A DNA stretch of 64,000 nt from Candidatus Methanomethylicaceae archaeon (GCA_026414165.1 JAOAJN010000004.1:62001-126000), one strand, 5' to 3'; shown: positions 52,622 through 61,571, counted from the stretch's first letter. The notes: a model not told the origin generated them from the sequence alone. Program-made: numbers and translations.

Positions 52622-54069
52622 ACCTCTTCGCCCCCCACACCTAAAAACACCTCTATTCCTTCTGGTCCTCTTTCAAAGGAAGCCGTTAGAGTGTAAACAA
52701 CTGTTGATACGATTATAGTCCATGCATTCATTGGGAGTCCGAGGGGAGTCATTTTGGTGAAGTACAGCGCAATTGCCACTGAAAACCCTGAGATCAAAGT
52801 CAATATGGCAGACGCCCTCCCTCCCCTCTTCCATACAAACATGCCTAGCACTATGGGTGCCTGGGGGAGGAGAAGAGAAGAGGATAGCACAGCCAGATCG
52901 ACGATGAATCCAGGTCTAGCCAGCGCAAAGGCAGTACATGCCAGTGCCAAAACGCCTAATGTAGCCCTACCAACCAAAAGCTTCAGGCGGGTTGATCCAG
53001 GTCTGTAGCTTTCGTATATGTCTCTTGCCGCCATGGAACTCAATGTCAGCAGAATGCCGTCTATAGTTGAAACCGAAGCTGCCAGCACCGCTACGATCCC
53101 AAATACTCCAATCCACAATGGCGCCATTCCTAGTAAGGTCGGAGTGACCGAGTCCCTATAAGAAACTAGGGGAAACAAGCCGTTAACCGTGAGCCCCCTG
53201 AGCATAAGTCCCAATAGAGTTACCAATACTGTGAAGAGTAGCCCATAAGCCCCAAACCAAATGATCATAGACTTTAGAGTCTTAGAGTCCTTTGGTGAGA
53301 AGAGCCTTTGCACGACCTGCGGGTTTGTGACGGCAAAAAAGAACCAAGGGATAGTCATGTTGAGGAACGTAGAAAATGACCAGTATGGGTTTGGCACGTA
53401 GGATAAGGACCCTAATGATGTAAAATCAAAACCTCTTCCTTCGTATCCCCATGAATAAACCCACAAGACCATCAAAAACCCGGTGAATAACATTATCAGT
53501 CCCTGAAAGACATCTGTCCATCCAACGCTCCACATCCCTGCTATTAAGGACCAGATTAGCGCCACAATAATTGCAATTATCACGGCTGGAACATAAGGTA
53601 TGGCTCCCCCACTTGCACCCTCCGCTGCCATAGCTACTCCTATGACTTGGGAAGATGCGTAGGGTATGAGTGATATAAGCGCCAAGACTGTTACCGCTGC
53701 ACCCACTTCCCTGCCCCCGTAGCGGGCACTTAAAATCTCTGCAGGCGAGACATATCCGTACCTTTTATGGAGATTCCAGTATCTCGGAGCAATGAAATAA
53801 AGTAGTAGCAGAGTTCCTACAAAATAGACTAGCTCGAATCCCAGCGCCCCTACGCCTGTTGTGTACGCGAGCCCGACGAGCCCTATAAACATGAACGCAC
53901 TGTAGGTCGTGGCAGCATACGAGAGTGTTGCCAATAGAGTACCGAACCTTCCGCTTGCGGTGTAGAAATCCTTGAAGTCCTTCTTTAGATATTTTTTAGA
54001 GAAGAATGCTATCGCGCTACCGACTCCAAGGTATATCAGTATAGAGACGTAAACTGATATCTGATCCAT
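52618..54069 (-). CDS. Sodium:solute symporter (SSS family), second copy
   Basis: 483 aa, about 13 helices. DFYTASGRFGTLLATLSYAATTYSAFMFIGLVGLAY, VGWTDVFQGLIMLF and AASVSTIDGILLTLSSMAARDIYESYRPG mark the family. ATG 54069 lies 4 bases after the stop of a small membrane gene whose end supplies GGAGGT. It differs clearly from the 40.6-kb symporter. Substrate unknown. Confidence 0.92.
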   Translation of the reverse strand: MDQISVYVSILIYLGVGSAIAFFSKKYLKKDFKDFYTASGRFGTLLATLSYAATTYSAFMFIGLVGLAYTTGVGALGFELVYFVGTLLLLYFIAPRYWNLHKRYGYVSPAEILSARYGGREVGAAVTVLALISLIPYASSQVIGVAMAAEGASGGAIPYVPAVIIAIIVALIWSLIAGMWSVGWTDVFQGLIMLFTGFLMVLWVYSWGYEGRGFDFTSLGSLSYVPNPYWSFSTFLNMTIPWFFFAVTNPQVVQRLFSPKDSKTLKSMIIWFGAYGLLFTVLVTLLGLMLRGLTVNGLFPLVSYRDSVTPTLLGMAPLWIGVFGIVAVLAASVSTIDGILLTLSSMAARDIYESYRPGSTRLKLLVGRATLGVLALACTAFALARPGFIVDLAVLSSSLLLPQAPIVLGMFVWKRGGRASAILTLISGFSVAIALYFTKMTPLGLPMNAWTIIVSTVVYTLTASFERGPEGIEVFLGVGGEEV

Positions 54070-54073
54070 CTCT

Positions 54074-54241
54074 TTACCTCCGCATCGAAATTGCAACAAA
54101 TATCAGATAAGCGACCGATATTCCCGTCCAGAAAATGAATGTCAGAGGTCCCTCAATTCCGTTGAGCAACCCATAGGGAATGAAGTACATGAGAAGAACC
54201 ACTATCACGGAAAGTAAAAGAAAGAGCTTTTTTTCAATCAT
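54074..54241 (-). CDS. Small membrane partner of the second symporter, 55 aa
   Basis: Not in the ORF track because of its length. It reads MIEKKLFLLLSVIVVLLMYF, continues through IPYGLLNGIEGPLTFIFW to a second helix TGISVAYLIFVAISM and ends in RR. The layout (helix, short polar loop with a GxxG/P turn, helix, basic end) parallels the 77-aa protein before the first symporter. DUF3311-like small subunits of SSS transporters are the closest known analogues. Its stop is 4 bases before the symporter ATG. Confidence 0.75.
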   Translation of the reverse strand: MIEKKLFLLLSVIVVLLMYFIPYGLLNGIEGPLTFIFWTGISVAYLIFVAISMRR

Positions 54242-54322
54242 GGGTAGGATAAACAGTCTACCTTAATAATAAACCTTGTCAAAAATTCCTTATAAAAATG
54301 GATTGGGGCTTTCGCTTTACTT

Positions 54323-55000
54323 TCACCCAAAGGCCCTGTCTCCCGCGTCTCCAAGCCCTGGCAGAATGTAGCCATGGTCGTTTAACCCTTCGTCCACAGC
54401 AATGGTGAAGATCTCAATGTTCGGGTATTTGTCTCTGATGCGCTGAATCCCCAATGGCGCACATATCACAGTGGCGATTACAGATCTTTTCGGGTGATTG
54501 TCTCTGATGACCTCGTCCAAAACCGCAAGAAGTGTGCAGCCTGAAGCCAACATGGGATCCGCCACTATCAGGGTATCGTTGGGGTATATTTTTGATATTT
54601 TGCTGTAATTCCGCTCTATCCTAAAATTGTAGTTTGGTGCAGCTATACCCTCCTCTATCCTCTTCGCGCTGATTATGCTCTGCCTCGCGGCAGGGAAGAT
54701 CTTCAACATCCCCTCTACAAATGGAACTGCTGCCCTTAGGACATTCACGATCATTATGTGGTCCGCATCTGTGAGCTTTATTCCCTTAGCCTTCATTCCC
54801 GTCGGCGTCTCGACCTCGACCTCTTGGTAGTCCATTGTCCTCGCTATTTCAAGTGCGATAAGACGTCCAAGTTTCACCAACCCTTTTCTGAATGCTATCT
54901 GTCCAGTGTTCTTGTCCCTCAAAGTTGTAAGAATCTCTTGGGCCAGAGGATGGTCAACAACTTTGACGTTAGGAAAGTTTTTCAAATGAACCCTTCTCAA
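54323..55000 (-). CDS. upp: Uracil phosphoribosyltransferase
   Basis: 225 aa. It makes UMP from uracil and PRPP. The PRPP loop DTLIVADPMLASGCTLLAVLDEV, VLRAAVPFVEGMLKIFPAARQ and the uracil site EGLNDHGYILPGLGDAGDRAFG are conserved. Uses PRPP from the prs product and competes with the pyrimidine-degrading enzymes for uracil. It lies upstream of the second symporter unit with an 81-base gap. Confidence 0.95.
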   Translation of the reverse strand: MRRVHLKNFPNVKVVDHPLAQEILTTLRDKNTGQIAFRKGLVKLGRLIALEIARTMDYQEVEVETPTGMKAKGIKLTDADHIMIVNVLRAAVPFVEGMLKIFPAARQSIISAKRIEEGIAAPNYNFRIERNYSKISKIYPNDTLIVADPMLASGCTLLAVLDEVIRDNHPKRSVIATVICAPLGIQRIRDKYPNIEIFTIAVDEGLNDHGYILPGLGDAGDRAFG

Positions 55001-55067
55001 ACTAAATTTTGAGGTAGTATATTTATTTTTAGGTCCTTATGGTCCGCGTCAAATTTATACATGTTCA

Positions 55068-55146
55068 TAGAATGCCTATAAGTGCTTGAAAAGATAGGGA
55101 AAATACTGCTAAATTAAGCGAGATAATGAGTTCTTAGAATGCCTAT
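55068..55146. repeat. Two direct 12-bp repeats
   Basis: TAGAATGCCTAT occurs at 55068-55079 and again at 55135-55146. They border noncoding DNA just before the orphan reading frame and may be a footprint of a small insertion or deletion. Confidence 0.45.
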
Positions 55147-55323
55147 GATCTTGGCGGTAAAATTTATGGCGAGTACGAAACGCCCGCTTTGATTATACTG
55201 GATGAAGTTTTTGAAGAAGAAGGTTGGTTGCGGATGAAGAAAGCAAATGAAGAATTATATGGAACACGAGGAGAAGAAAATATCGCTTATCATAAGGATA
55301 ATTTGAAAAAACTTAATATCTAA
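55138..55323 (+). pseudogene. Orphan 61-codon reading frame, probably a gene remnant
   Basis: An uninterrupted frame without an ATG near its start reads NAYDLGGKIYGEYETPALIILDE and continues with FEEEGWLRMKKANEELYG to a normal stop. The acidic, protein-like composition contrasts with the A/T-rich noncoding sequence before it. A TTG at 55189 would give 44 aa but has no ribosome site. The rest of the 342-base gap (55001-55342) holds nothing else I can support. Confidence 0.35.
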
Positions 55324-55342
55324 TATTGAAATCAGTGGTATC

Positions 55343-56359
55343 TCATTGCATTTTGGTCAGTTTTTCTGCTACAGCCTTTGCAAAGTCCATCGTCCCCGCG
55401 CTACCTCCCAGATCTCTCGTCACACTTTTGCCCTCTGCCAAAACTGCATCTATGGCTTCCTCGAACCTATTGCCAGCATCCACCTCTCCTAGGTACCTCA
55501 ACATCATCGCAGCCGAGAGCATTATGGCTGCAGGGTTGGCATCCCACTTGCCTGCATGCTTCGGGGCAGTGCCATGTATCGCCTCGAAGAAGGCATATTT
55601 ATCCCCAATATTTGCGCTCGGCGCGATGCCCAGCCCTCCGACCACACCTGCCGCCTCATCAGATAGTATGTCACCAAAGAGGTTGGTGGTCACGATCACA
55701 TCCAGATCCTGTGGCTTCATTGCAATCCTCATCGCAGCCGCGTCTACGTGCATCTCCTCAAAAACAATTTCTGGGTACTCTTTCGCAACCTCTGCACAGA
55801 CATTCCTAAACAACCCGCAAGTCTCTTTCAAAACATTCGCCTTGTGGACCGCCGTGACTTTCCTCCTCTTCTCTCTCCTGGCAAGATTGAAAGCAAATCT
55901 TGCAATTCTCTCCGAGCCTTTCCTCGTTATCGTCCTTATGCCTATGGCGGAGTCTCCAAGATTATACTCCAGCCCTCGGTACATGCCCTCGGTGTTCTCC
56001 CTGACAATTATTAGATCTACTCCCTTATGGACCGATGGTACGCCAGGGTGGTTTCTAAAGGGTCTCACATTCGCGTAGAGATCGAGCATCTGCCTAAGCG
56101 TCACAGTGGCGCTCTTGAAAGTTCCAGGTCCCGGAGGGGTTTGCGTCGGACCTTTTAAGCAGGCATCTGAGGATTTTATTATATTAACGGTCTCCTCTGG
56201 TAGCTGGTTCCCGTACTTCTGCCAAGCACCCAGACCTGCCTCAACCTTAATAAACTCGAAGTCTAAACCGACGTAGTTCAGCGCATAGATCGCTGCCTCT
56301 GTTATCTCAGGTCCTATTCCGTCTCCAGTTATGACTGCTATCCTGTACTTCTTGCCCAA
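55343..56359 (-). CDS. Isopropylmalate/homoisocitrate/isocitrate dehydrogenase family
   Basis: 338 aa. Decarboxylating beta-hydroxyacid dehydrogenase: VITGDGIGPEI, TLRQMLDLYANVRPFRNHPGV, IVRENTEGMYRGLE, VHKANVLKETCGLFR and FGDILSDEAAGVVGGLGIAPSANIG. Because leuC and leuD are 3 kb away in the same direction, 3-isopropylmalate dehydrogenase is most likely, but the substrate-loop sequence also resembles archaeal homoisocitrate and NAD-isocitrate dehydrogenases. Start TTG after GGGGGTT. Confidence 0.85.
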   Translation of the reverse strand: MGKKYRIAVITGDGIGPEITEAAIYALNYVGLDFEFIKVEAGLGAWQKYGNQLPEETVNIIKSSDACLKGPTQTPPGPGTFKSATVTLRQMLDLYANVRPFRNHPGVPSVHKGVDLIIVRENTEGMYRGLEYNLGDSAIGIRTITRKGSERIARFAFNLARREKRRKVTAVHKANVLKETCGLFRNVCAEVAKEYPEIVFEEMHVDAAAMRIAMKPQDLDVIVTTNLFGDILSDEAAGVVGGLGIAPSANIGDKYAFFEAIHGTAPKHAGKWDANPAAIMLSAAMMLRYLGEVDAGNRFEEAIDAVLAEGKSVTRDLGGSAGTMDFAKAVAEKLTKMQ

Positions 56360-56438
56360 ATTTTAACCCCCAATCTTTAAAATTCCAAGGAGTATATGAT
56401 TTTTGCGCATCTTTCATGCATATTTGCTATATTTTAAA

Positions 56439-58001
56439 CTAATGGGTCTCGGGCGTCTGGTATATGCTAGCTCTTGAGCGTAAAGCTCCATCTAAGACCT
56501 CCTCGACCTTCTTGTTGAGGTAACCCCTGACGAACTTTATAGCGCTCCGAATCGTGAACTTCACTGCTGGGTTGTTCTTTTTAGAATAGTCATTTGCTAG
56601 CTCTTCTATCCACCGCAGGTTATGTCTCCATACGACGCGATAGAGCTCCAAGTGATATTGATTGGCATCTTCAAGGAAGCGCATTGGTTTGTTCTCATCC
56701 CCCGTAGCTGGGACGTAGAGGAGCGGCACGATAAAGCTTCGATAGTTCTTCAAAGTCTCCACAAGCTCTATGGTCTGCAAAATATCATTCTCCTTTTCGC
56801 CTGGCAAGTTTACTATTAATGTTGCCGCAGGTACCCAGTTATATTCGTCGCATATGGAAAATGCACTCTCCACGACACTTCTCCATTCTACGGGTTTAAA
56901 GGGGGCTGGCTTCCTACACATGTATCTCTCAATTATTGATATGCTACCCGTCTCTATGCCCGTCTGAAAACCTAACCAGGCATGCCTCTCAAGACCCAGT
57001 ATCTCTGAAACTGCTTTGACGGTAGAAGGACTAGATGCAATTGAGGCAAGTTCGGCATGGCTTATTCCGACGCTTTTTACGCCTGGAACCGAAGTTACAC
57101 TCTTAAAGAGCTCTAAGACTCTTTCATGATTTGGAACAAGGGCTGTTGTCCCATATCTAAGTACGTCTTCCGCATGTAGACAAATGTTTGTCTGCCCATT
57201 TTCAACGTTTGTCTTCACATCTTGGATGATCGCATCGAGTGGTCTATGGCGCAGCTTCCTCAGCGTAGGGGTGCAGAATCCACACCCCCTGCCACACCCT
57301 CTAGATACTTCAACGAGTCCGCCAACGGTCGCCCCTAGTAGGGGTGGAATGTCCTCCGCTTTCGGAGCGTCCTGAATATCCGCCGTTATTCTTACGGGTA
57401 CCTTAAGTTTTCCATCAAGTATTGACTCGATTACCCTTGGAAATATCGACTCCCCCTCGCCCTCTACAACAACATCAATCCCCATCCTTTCCATCTCTTT
57501 ATAACCAAGTTGCCACGCTCCGGGACCCCCAACCATGACTACAACTCCCTGACTTCTCGCCTTTTGGACTGCTTCTGAGCTTACAAGTTTTCTGAAGTAG
57601 TACGCATTGAAAGGCTCTTCATGAACAATCCCAAAAGGACCGCTGATTGTGGTTGAGGCCGGACCTTTACCGAGAGGATCAAAGGTAGAAATCCCTATAA
57701 CCTTGGTATCTTCGGAGAGAAACTTTTGAATTTTCTCAGGGATTATGACGGCGACCTCTTCCCTTTTAAGGAGGCCCGACCTGATGATTGCTGACTCTAT
57801 CCTCCTTAGTCCTTGTGGGGCCAAGATCGCCCTTCCATTTTCGTCGACTGGAACTTTATTGAAGACTGCCTTAAAGACGAATTCCGAGAGAAATGATGCC
57901 CTGGGCGCGGTTGATATGAATCCGTAAAAGAGCGAATTACCATAATTGCTCATAAGGGTTCGATCGCTCGTGAGTATTACCTTGCATTTGGCGAGACCCA
58001 T
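56439..58001 (-). CDS. Radical SAM protein with a B12-binding-like N-terminal domain
   Basis: 520 aa. The N-terminal part has a Rossmann-like fold of the B12-binding type (VVVMVGGPGAWQLGYKEMERMGIDVVVEGEGE) but no DxHxxG cobalamin ligand is visible. The radical SAM cluster CGRGCGFCTP is at about residue 239, followed by TLRKLRHRPLDAIIQDV and a TIM-barrel half. Members modify lipids, cofactors or RNA; target unknown. It interrupts the dehydrogenase-leuCD group. ATG has GAGGTGAG upstream. Confidence 0.85.
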   Translation of the reverse strand: MGLAKCKVILTSDRTLMSNYGNSLFYGFISTAPRASFLSEFVFKAVFNKVPVDENGRAILAPQGLRRIESAIIRSGLLKREEVAVIIPEKIQKFLSEDTKVIGISTFDPLGKGPASTTISGPFGIVHEEPFNAYYFRKLVSSEAVQKARSQGVVVMVGGPGAWQLGYKEMERMGIDVVVEGEGESIFPRVIESILDGKLKVPVRITADIQDAPKAEDIPPLLGATVGGLVEVSRGCGRGCGFCTPTLRKLRHRPLDAIIQDVKTNVENGQTNICLHAEDVLRYGTTALVPNHERVLELFKSVTSVPGVKSVGISHAELASIASSPSTVKAVSEILGLERHAWLGFQTGIETGSISIIERYMCRKPAPFKPVEWRSVVESAFSICDEYNWVPAATLIVNLPGEKENDILQTIELVETLKNYRSFIVPLLYVPATGDENKPMRFLEDANQYHLELYRVVWRHNLRWIEELANDYSKKNNPAVKFTIRSAIKFVRGYLNKKVEEVLDGALRSRASIYQTPETH

Positions 58002-58072
58002 AGCGATCTCACCTCAAAGTAGGAAAATAATATGCGAAACTATAAATGTTTTGGAAATTAAAATATTGATAT

Positions 58073-58399
58073 ATGAAAAAGAAAGACGCCTTGCTTAGGG
58101 CTACTGCTAATGGACTATTGCGCCTAATGATAATGTGGATCTTGAATAAGAAGGAACACTCGGGCTACTATATAATGAAGGAAATTCGTAGAATAACTGG
58201 GATAAAGTATCACCCAGGGGTGATATACCCTCTACTCTACAGCCTAGAGGGTGACGGCTTGATCGCTGGCAAATGGAGAACTTCTGGGAGGAGGAACATT
58301 AAGGATTACTCGCTGACCCCTGAGGGGCTCTCCGCCTTCCAAACAATGAAAAAGTTCCTATCCTCTTCTATCAAAGAAATGCATGGCCTAATAGATTAG
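58073..58399 (+). CDS. PadR-family transcriptional regulator
   Basis: 108 aa. Winged helix MIMWILNKKEHSGYYIMKEIRRITGIKYHPGVIYPLLYSLEGDGLIAGKWRTSGRRNIKDYSLTPEG is the PadR pattern, with a short C-terminal helix. It is divergent from the B12-fold radical SAM gene (71-base gap), which it may control, and convergent with the methyltransferase gene. Confidence 0.9.
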   Translation: MKKKDALLRATANGLLRLMIMWILNKKEHSGYYIMKEIRRITGIKYHPGVIYPLLYSLEGDGLIAGKWRTSGRRNIKDYSLTPEGLSAFQTMKKFLSSSIKEMHGLID

Positions 58400-58415
58400 C
58401 AAAAAAGCAATCATT

Positions 58416-59156
58416 TCATACGTTCTCGGCGATCCAGACCATCTCCTGTTTATATGAAGTGAGGGGTCGATAATCAAACCCGCCGTATACCTCCCATTTC
58501 TTGAAACCAGCCAATCTTAAAAGGAGCTCAAATTCTCTCTTGTAGATTAAAGCGTATCTGTAGGTACCCTTCCAGAATACGTCTCCCTCTTTGTAAACGA
58601 CGGCAAGCGTCTCTATGATCTGATTTATCTCATCAATGAAATACGACTTCTCCCTTAGACCATACTCTCCCTTGTCGGTTACTATCAGATCCTCAGACTC
58701 CTTTCCGAAGCTCATCATCCTTTCTATGTCGGGATAAAAGAAGTTCAATATCAAACGACCGCCTTTCTGAAGGTGCCTCCTGAAATTCTTCAGGGTCTTC
58801 AACTGGTCCTCCGTGGTCAGATTATAAAGGAAACTGCGGAATGGAACTATGATCAAAGCAAATTTATCTTTTAGCTTGAAGTTGCGCATGTCTCCCAAAC
58901 TCACCTTTGGCTCTAGTCCCATGGCTTTCGCCTTCGCCCTGAGCTCATCCAGCATACACTGTGAGATATCAATCCCATAGGCGTCTATTCCATCTTTCAA
59001 AAGTTCCAAGTATATCCTGCCCGTTCCGCACCCAACCTCTAAAACCTTTCCAGCAGCCTTTTTTGCCTCCCTCTTGTAAAATTCTATATCTTCCTTGTAT
59101 CCGCCGTATATAATGTCGTAGACTTTTGCCCAAGCGTCATACTCACTATTAGTAAT
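58416..59156 (-). CDS. SAM-dependent methyltransferase lacking an NTG start
   Basis: About 246 aa if begun at ATT 59156. The SAM motif VLEVGCGTGRIYLELL, motif GIDISQCMLDELRAKA, and PFRSFLYNLTTEDQLKTLKNFRRHLQKGG are typical of class I enzymes. The track ORF starts at TTG 59009, which would cut off motif I, so the protein must begin upstream; the frame is open to 59156-59162 but contains no ATG, GTG or TTG. GGGGG lies 6 bases before ATT. Either a rare start codon, a mutated start or a sequence error is involved. Substrate unknown. Confidence 0.75.
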   Translation of the reverse strand: MTNSEYDAWAKVYDIIYGGYKEDIEFYKREAKKAAGKVLEVGCGTGRIYLELLKDGIDAYGIDISQCMLDELRAKAKAMGLEPKVSLGDMRNFKLKDKFALIIVPFRSFLYNLTTEDQLKTLKNFRRHLQKGGRLILNFFYPDIERMMSFGKESEDLIVTDKGEYGLREKSYFIDEINQIIETLAVVYKEGDVFWKGTYRYALIYKREFELLLRLAGFKKWEVYGGFDYRPLTSYKQEMVWIAENV

Positions 59157-59226
59157 ATTTATCCCCCAACTATATATCTAATTAAATATAATATAAAAGG
59201 TTGCACCGTTAAAAGTTTGAAATGTG

Positions 59227-59733
59227 CTACTGCGTCTCCCAGATAAACCTTCCCCTCTTCTTGTAATGCTCTACGAGCCCACCGTCCTCCAAGATCCTCA
59301 TTAGGAAGTCGGGTATGGGCTTGAAGTCAAAAGTTCTGTCTTTGGTGTATATCTTGCCCTCGGATAGTGCCACCTCAATGACATCTCCAGTATTAACGTA
59401 GTCGGGCAGATCTTTGGACTCCACCAAGGGTAGACCTATGTTGAATGCATTTCTGTAGAAGATCCTGGCAAACGACTTTGCCACGACAATGCTTATCCCG
59501 GAATGCTTTATTACGACTGGTGCCTGCTCCCTGCTAGATCCGCACCCGAAGTTCTTTCCAGCAACTATTATGTCGCCCTTTGAGATCTTGGACGCAAAAC
59601 TCGGGTCAGCACCTTCCATCACATGTCTTGCAAGTTCGTCAAAGTCTATCGTCTTAAACTTATACTTGCCCGGTATTATGAGGTCCGTGGAGATGTCGTC
59701 TCCAAACTTCCAAACTCTTCCTTTGATCCTCAT
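59227..59733 (-). CDS. leuD: 3-Isopropylmalate dehydratase, small subunit
   Basis: 168 aa, swivel domain. [37 protein letters not shown] and the C-terminal strand [21 protein letters not shown] are standard. It begins 1 base after the leuC stop with GGAGGTTG in front. Archaeal LeuD proteins can act in leucine synthesis or, with broader specificity, on homocitrate/citramalate-derived acids. Confidence 0.92.
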   Translation of the reverse strand: MRIKGRVWKFGDDISTDLIIPGKYKFKTIDFDELARHVMEGADPSFASKISKGDIIVAGKNFGCGSSREQAPVVIKHSGISIVVAKSFARIFYRNAFNIGLPLVESKDLPDYVNTGDVIEVALSEGKIYTKDRTFDFKPIPDFLMRILEDGGLVEHYKKRGRFIWETQ

Positions 59734-60981
59734 TTAAACAACCTCCTTTGGAACCGTGAATTTCCCATTAAGCGCAGAGTATGCCGCCGTCAGCGGAGAT
59801 GCCAAGTAGATCTCGGCTTCGGCACAGCCCATCCTCCCCTTAAAGTTCCTATTTGTAGTAGAGATTACTATTTCACCCGGAGATGGTATGCCATGGTGCC
59901 CGCCTACACATGGTCCGCAGCCCGGCACCCCAACTGCGCACCCTGCCCTAACGAGTTCTTCAATGATCCCCTCTCTAAGCGCACCTAGCATCACTTCCTT
60001 TGAGGCTGGCATAACTATTGTCCTGACCTTTACACTCTTCCCTCTGAGTACCTTGGCAACCATACTCAAATCTTCTAGCCTCCCATTAGTGCAGGACCCT
60101 ATGAAGACCTGATCGACTGGAGTGCCTTCAAGTTCGCTCACAGCCCTAACATTATCAACTTGATGCGGACATGAAAGCATGGGCTCCAATCTCCCCGCCT
60201 CAATCTCTAGATCGTCGACATAGTATGCATTCTCGTCCGCAGCAATCTCCTTAAAAGGCACTCGTATCCTTCCCTCTAAGAAAGCTCTTGTCTTTTCGTC
60301 TGATGCGATAAGACCTGTCTTACCTCCCATCTCTATTGCCATATTTGTCATTACCATCCTGCTGTCCATACTCATGCTCTTTACAGCATCACCCGTGAAC
60401 TCCACAGACTTGTAGGTGGCGCCGTCTGCCTTGATCTTGCCTATCACATAAAGTATCGCATCCTTCGAGGTCACGTTTCCTCTGAAACTCCCGCTTATAT
60501 TTATCCTGATGCTCTCTGGGACTTTAAACCATAATTTGCCCGACGCAAATACCGCTGCCATATCAGTCGAACCTATTCCGGTCGAAAATGCGGCGAAGGC
60601 CCCATGTGTACAAGTGTGCGAATCCGCTCCTACCACCACTCCTCCCGGAAATACGTAGCCCTTTTCTGGGAGGATCTGGTGGCAGATTCCCTCTCCAACA
60701 TCGTAAAGCTTTATCCCGTGCATCTTTGCAAATTCACGCATCATCTTATGAAGGGCAGAGGTTCCTTCGTTGGAGCTTGGCGAGATGTGGTCTATTACAA
60801 AAATCGCCTTCTCTTTATCCCATACGCTCTTGGCGCCCATCTCATTGAAGCTTTTTATCATGAGCGGGGCCGTTCCATCATGTGCCATTGCGGCGTCTAT
60901 GGGTAGAACGACAATATCTCCAGGAGACGGCTCGCGTCCTATCTTCATGGAGATTATCTTTTCAGCTAAGGTCATGCCCAT
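59734..60981 (-). CDS. leuC: 3-Isopropylmalate dehydratase, large subunit
   Basis: 415 aa, archaeal short type. The 4Fe-4S cluster ligands are in GADSHTCTHG (Cys), SCTNGRLEDL and GVPGCGPCVGGHHG; substrate-binding residues near STGIGSTDMAAVF. ATG has GGTGGGAG upstream. It forms a two-gene unit with leuD; the dehydrogenase that would follow in leucine synthesis is at 55.3 kb. Homoaconitase or aconitase activity is possible. Confidence 0.92.
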   Translation of the reverse strand: MGMTLAEKIISMKIGREPSPGDIVVLPIDAAMAHDGTAPLMIKSFNEMGAKSVWDKEKAIFVIDHISPSSNEGTSALHKMMREFAKMHGIKLYDVGEGICHQILPEKGYVFPGGVVVGADSHTCTHGAFAAFSTGIGSTDMAAVFASGKLWFKVPESIRINISGSFRGNVTSKDAILYVIGKIKADGATYKSVEFTGDAVKSMSMDSRMVMTNMAIEMGGKTGLIASDEKTRAFLEGRIRVPFKEIAADENAYYVDDLEIEAGRLEPMLSCPHQVDNVRAVSELEGTPVDQVFIGSCTNGRLEDLSMVAKVLRGKSVKVRTIVMPASKEVMLGALREGIIEELVRAGCAVGVPGCGPCVGGHHGIPSPGEIVISTTNRNFKGRMGCAEAEIYLASPLTAAYSALNGKFTVPKEVV

Positions 60982-61076
60982 ATTTCTCCCACCAGACCTC
61001 CTGTTTTATCCTAAATGACTATTTTAAACTTTATTGGTGAAAAATTCTTGCCAAAAGCTTTTTACAAAATCACTAT

Positions 61077-61102
61077 TTTGTGAGTATAATCAAACTCACA
61101 AA
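61077..61102. promoter_or_regulatory. Perfect inverted repeat upstream of nikR
   Basis: TTTGTGAGT-ATAATCAA-ACTCACAAA: two 9-base arms match perfectly, with an 8-base spacer. It lies between divergent leuC and nikR, about 20 bases upstream of the nikR TATA (ATTATAAA, 61124-61131). Probably a NikR operator; it could also influence leuC. Confidence 0.65.
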
Positions 61103-61160
61103 CAAAAACTAAATAGAAACTAATATTATAAACCTAGCTCTCTCCAATAATTGATACCTT

Positions 61161-61571
61161 ATGAAAACGGGTGTTAGGAGATTTAGTGTCTCAGTTCCGC
61201 CGGAACTGCTAGAAGATTTTGACACTCTTATCAAAAAATTGGGACAAGATCGCTCTAAAGCAATTCAACAATCAATGCGATTGTTTATCTCTGAACACAC
61301 TTGGAGGGAGGAGGCATCCGAATGTGCAGGCGCTGTAGTCCTTGTTTATGATCATGATGTGCACGAGGCCGAGGAGAGTCTCACCGATTTACAACATGAG
61401 TTTAGAGAAGTCATAAACTCTACACTTCATGTCCACATAGATGAGAAGGACTGTCTGGAGATTTTGGCTCTGAGGGGCAGAGTGGAAAAAGTAAAGGAGC
61501 TTATAAACAAGATTTCGGCATGTAGAGGCGTTAAACAGCTCAGACATACTATGGTGGAGCTCTCGAATTAA
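61161..61571 (+). CDS. nikR: Nickel-responsive regulator NikR
   Basis: 136 aa. Ribbon-helix-helix RRFSVSVPPELLEDFDTLIKKLGQDRSKAIQQSMRLFI, then the ACT-like nickel domain with the ligand set H...HVH...C in QHEFREVINSTLHVHIDEKDCLEILAL. Length is typical. It represses nickel uptake or controls nickel enzymes. LarB/LarC at 11-13 kb are the only nickel genes seen nearby; no nickel transporter is in the window. Confidence 0.94.
   Translation: MKTGVRRFSVSVPPELLEDFDTLIKKLGQDRSKAIQQSMRLFISEHTWREEASECAGAVVLVYDHDVHEAEESLTDLQHEFREVINSTLHVHIDEKDCLEILALRGRVEKVKELINKISACRGVKQLRHTMVELSN

Noticed and set aside
52618-54069. Recent duplicate of the 40.6-kb symporter
   Set aside because: The two SSS proteins share only family motifs and differ in length and loops, so they are separate subfamilies.
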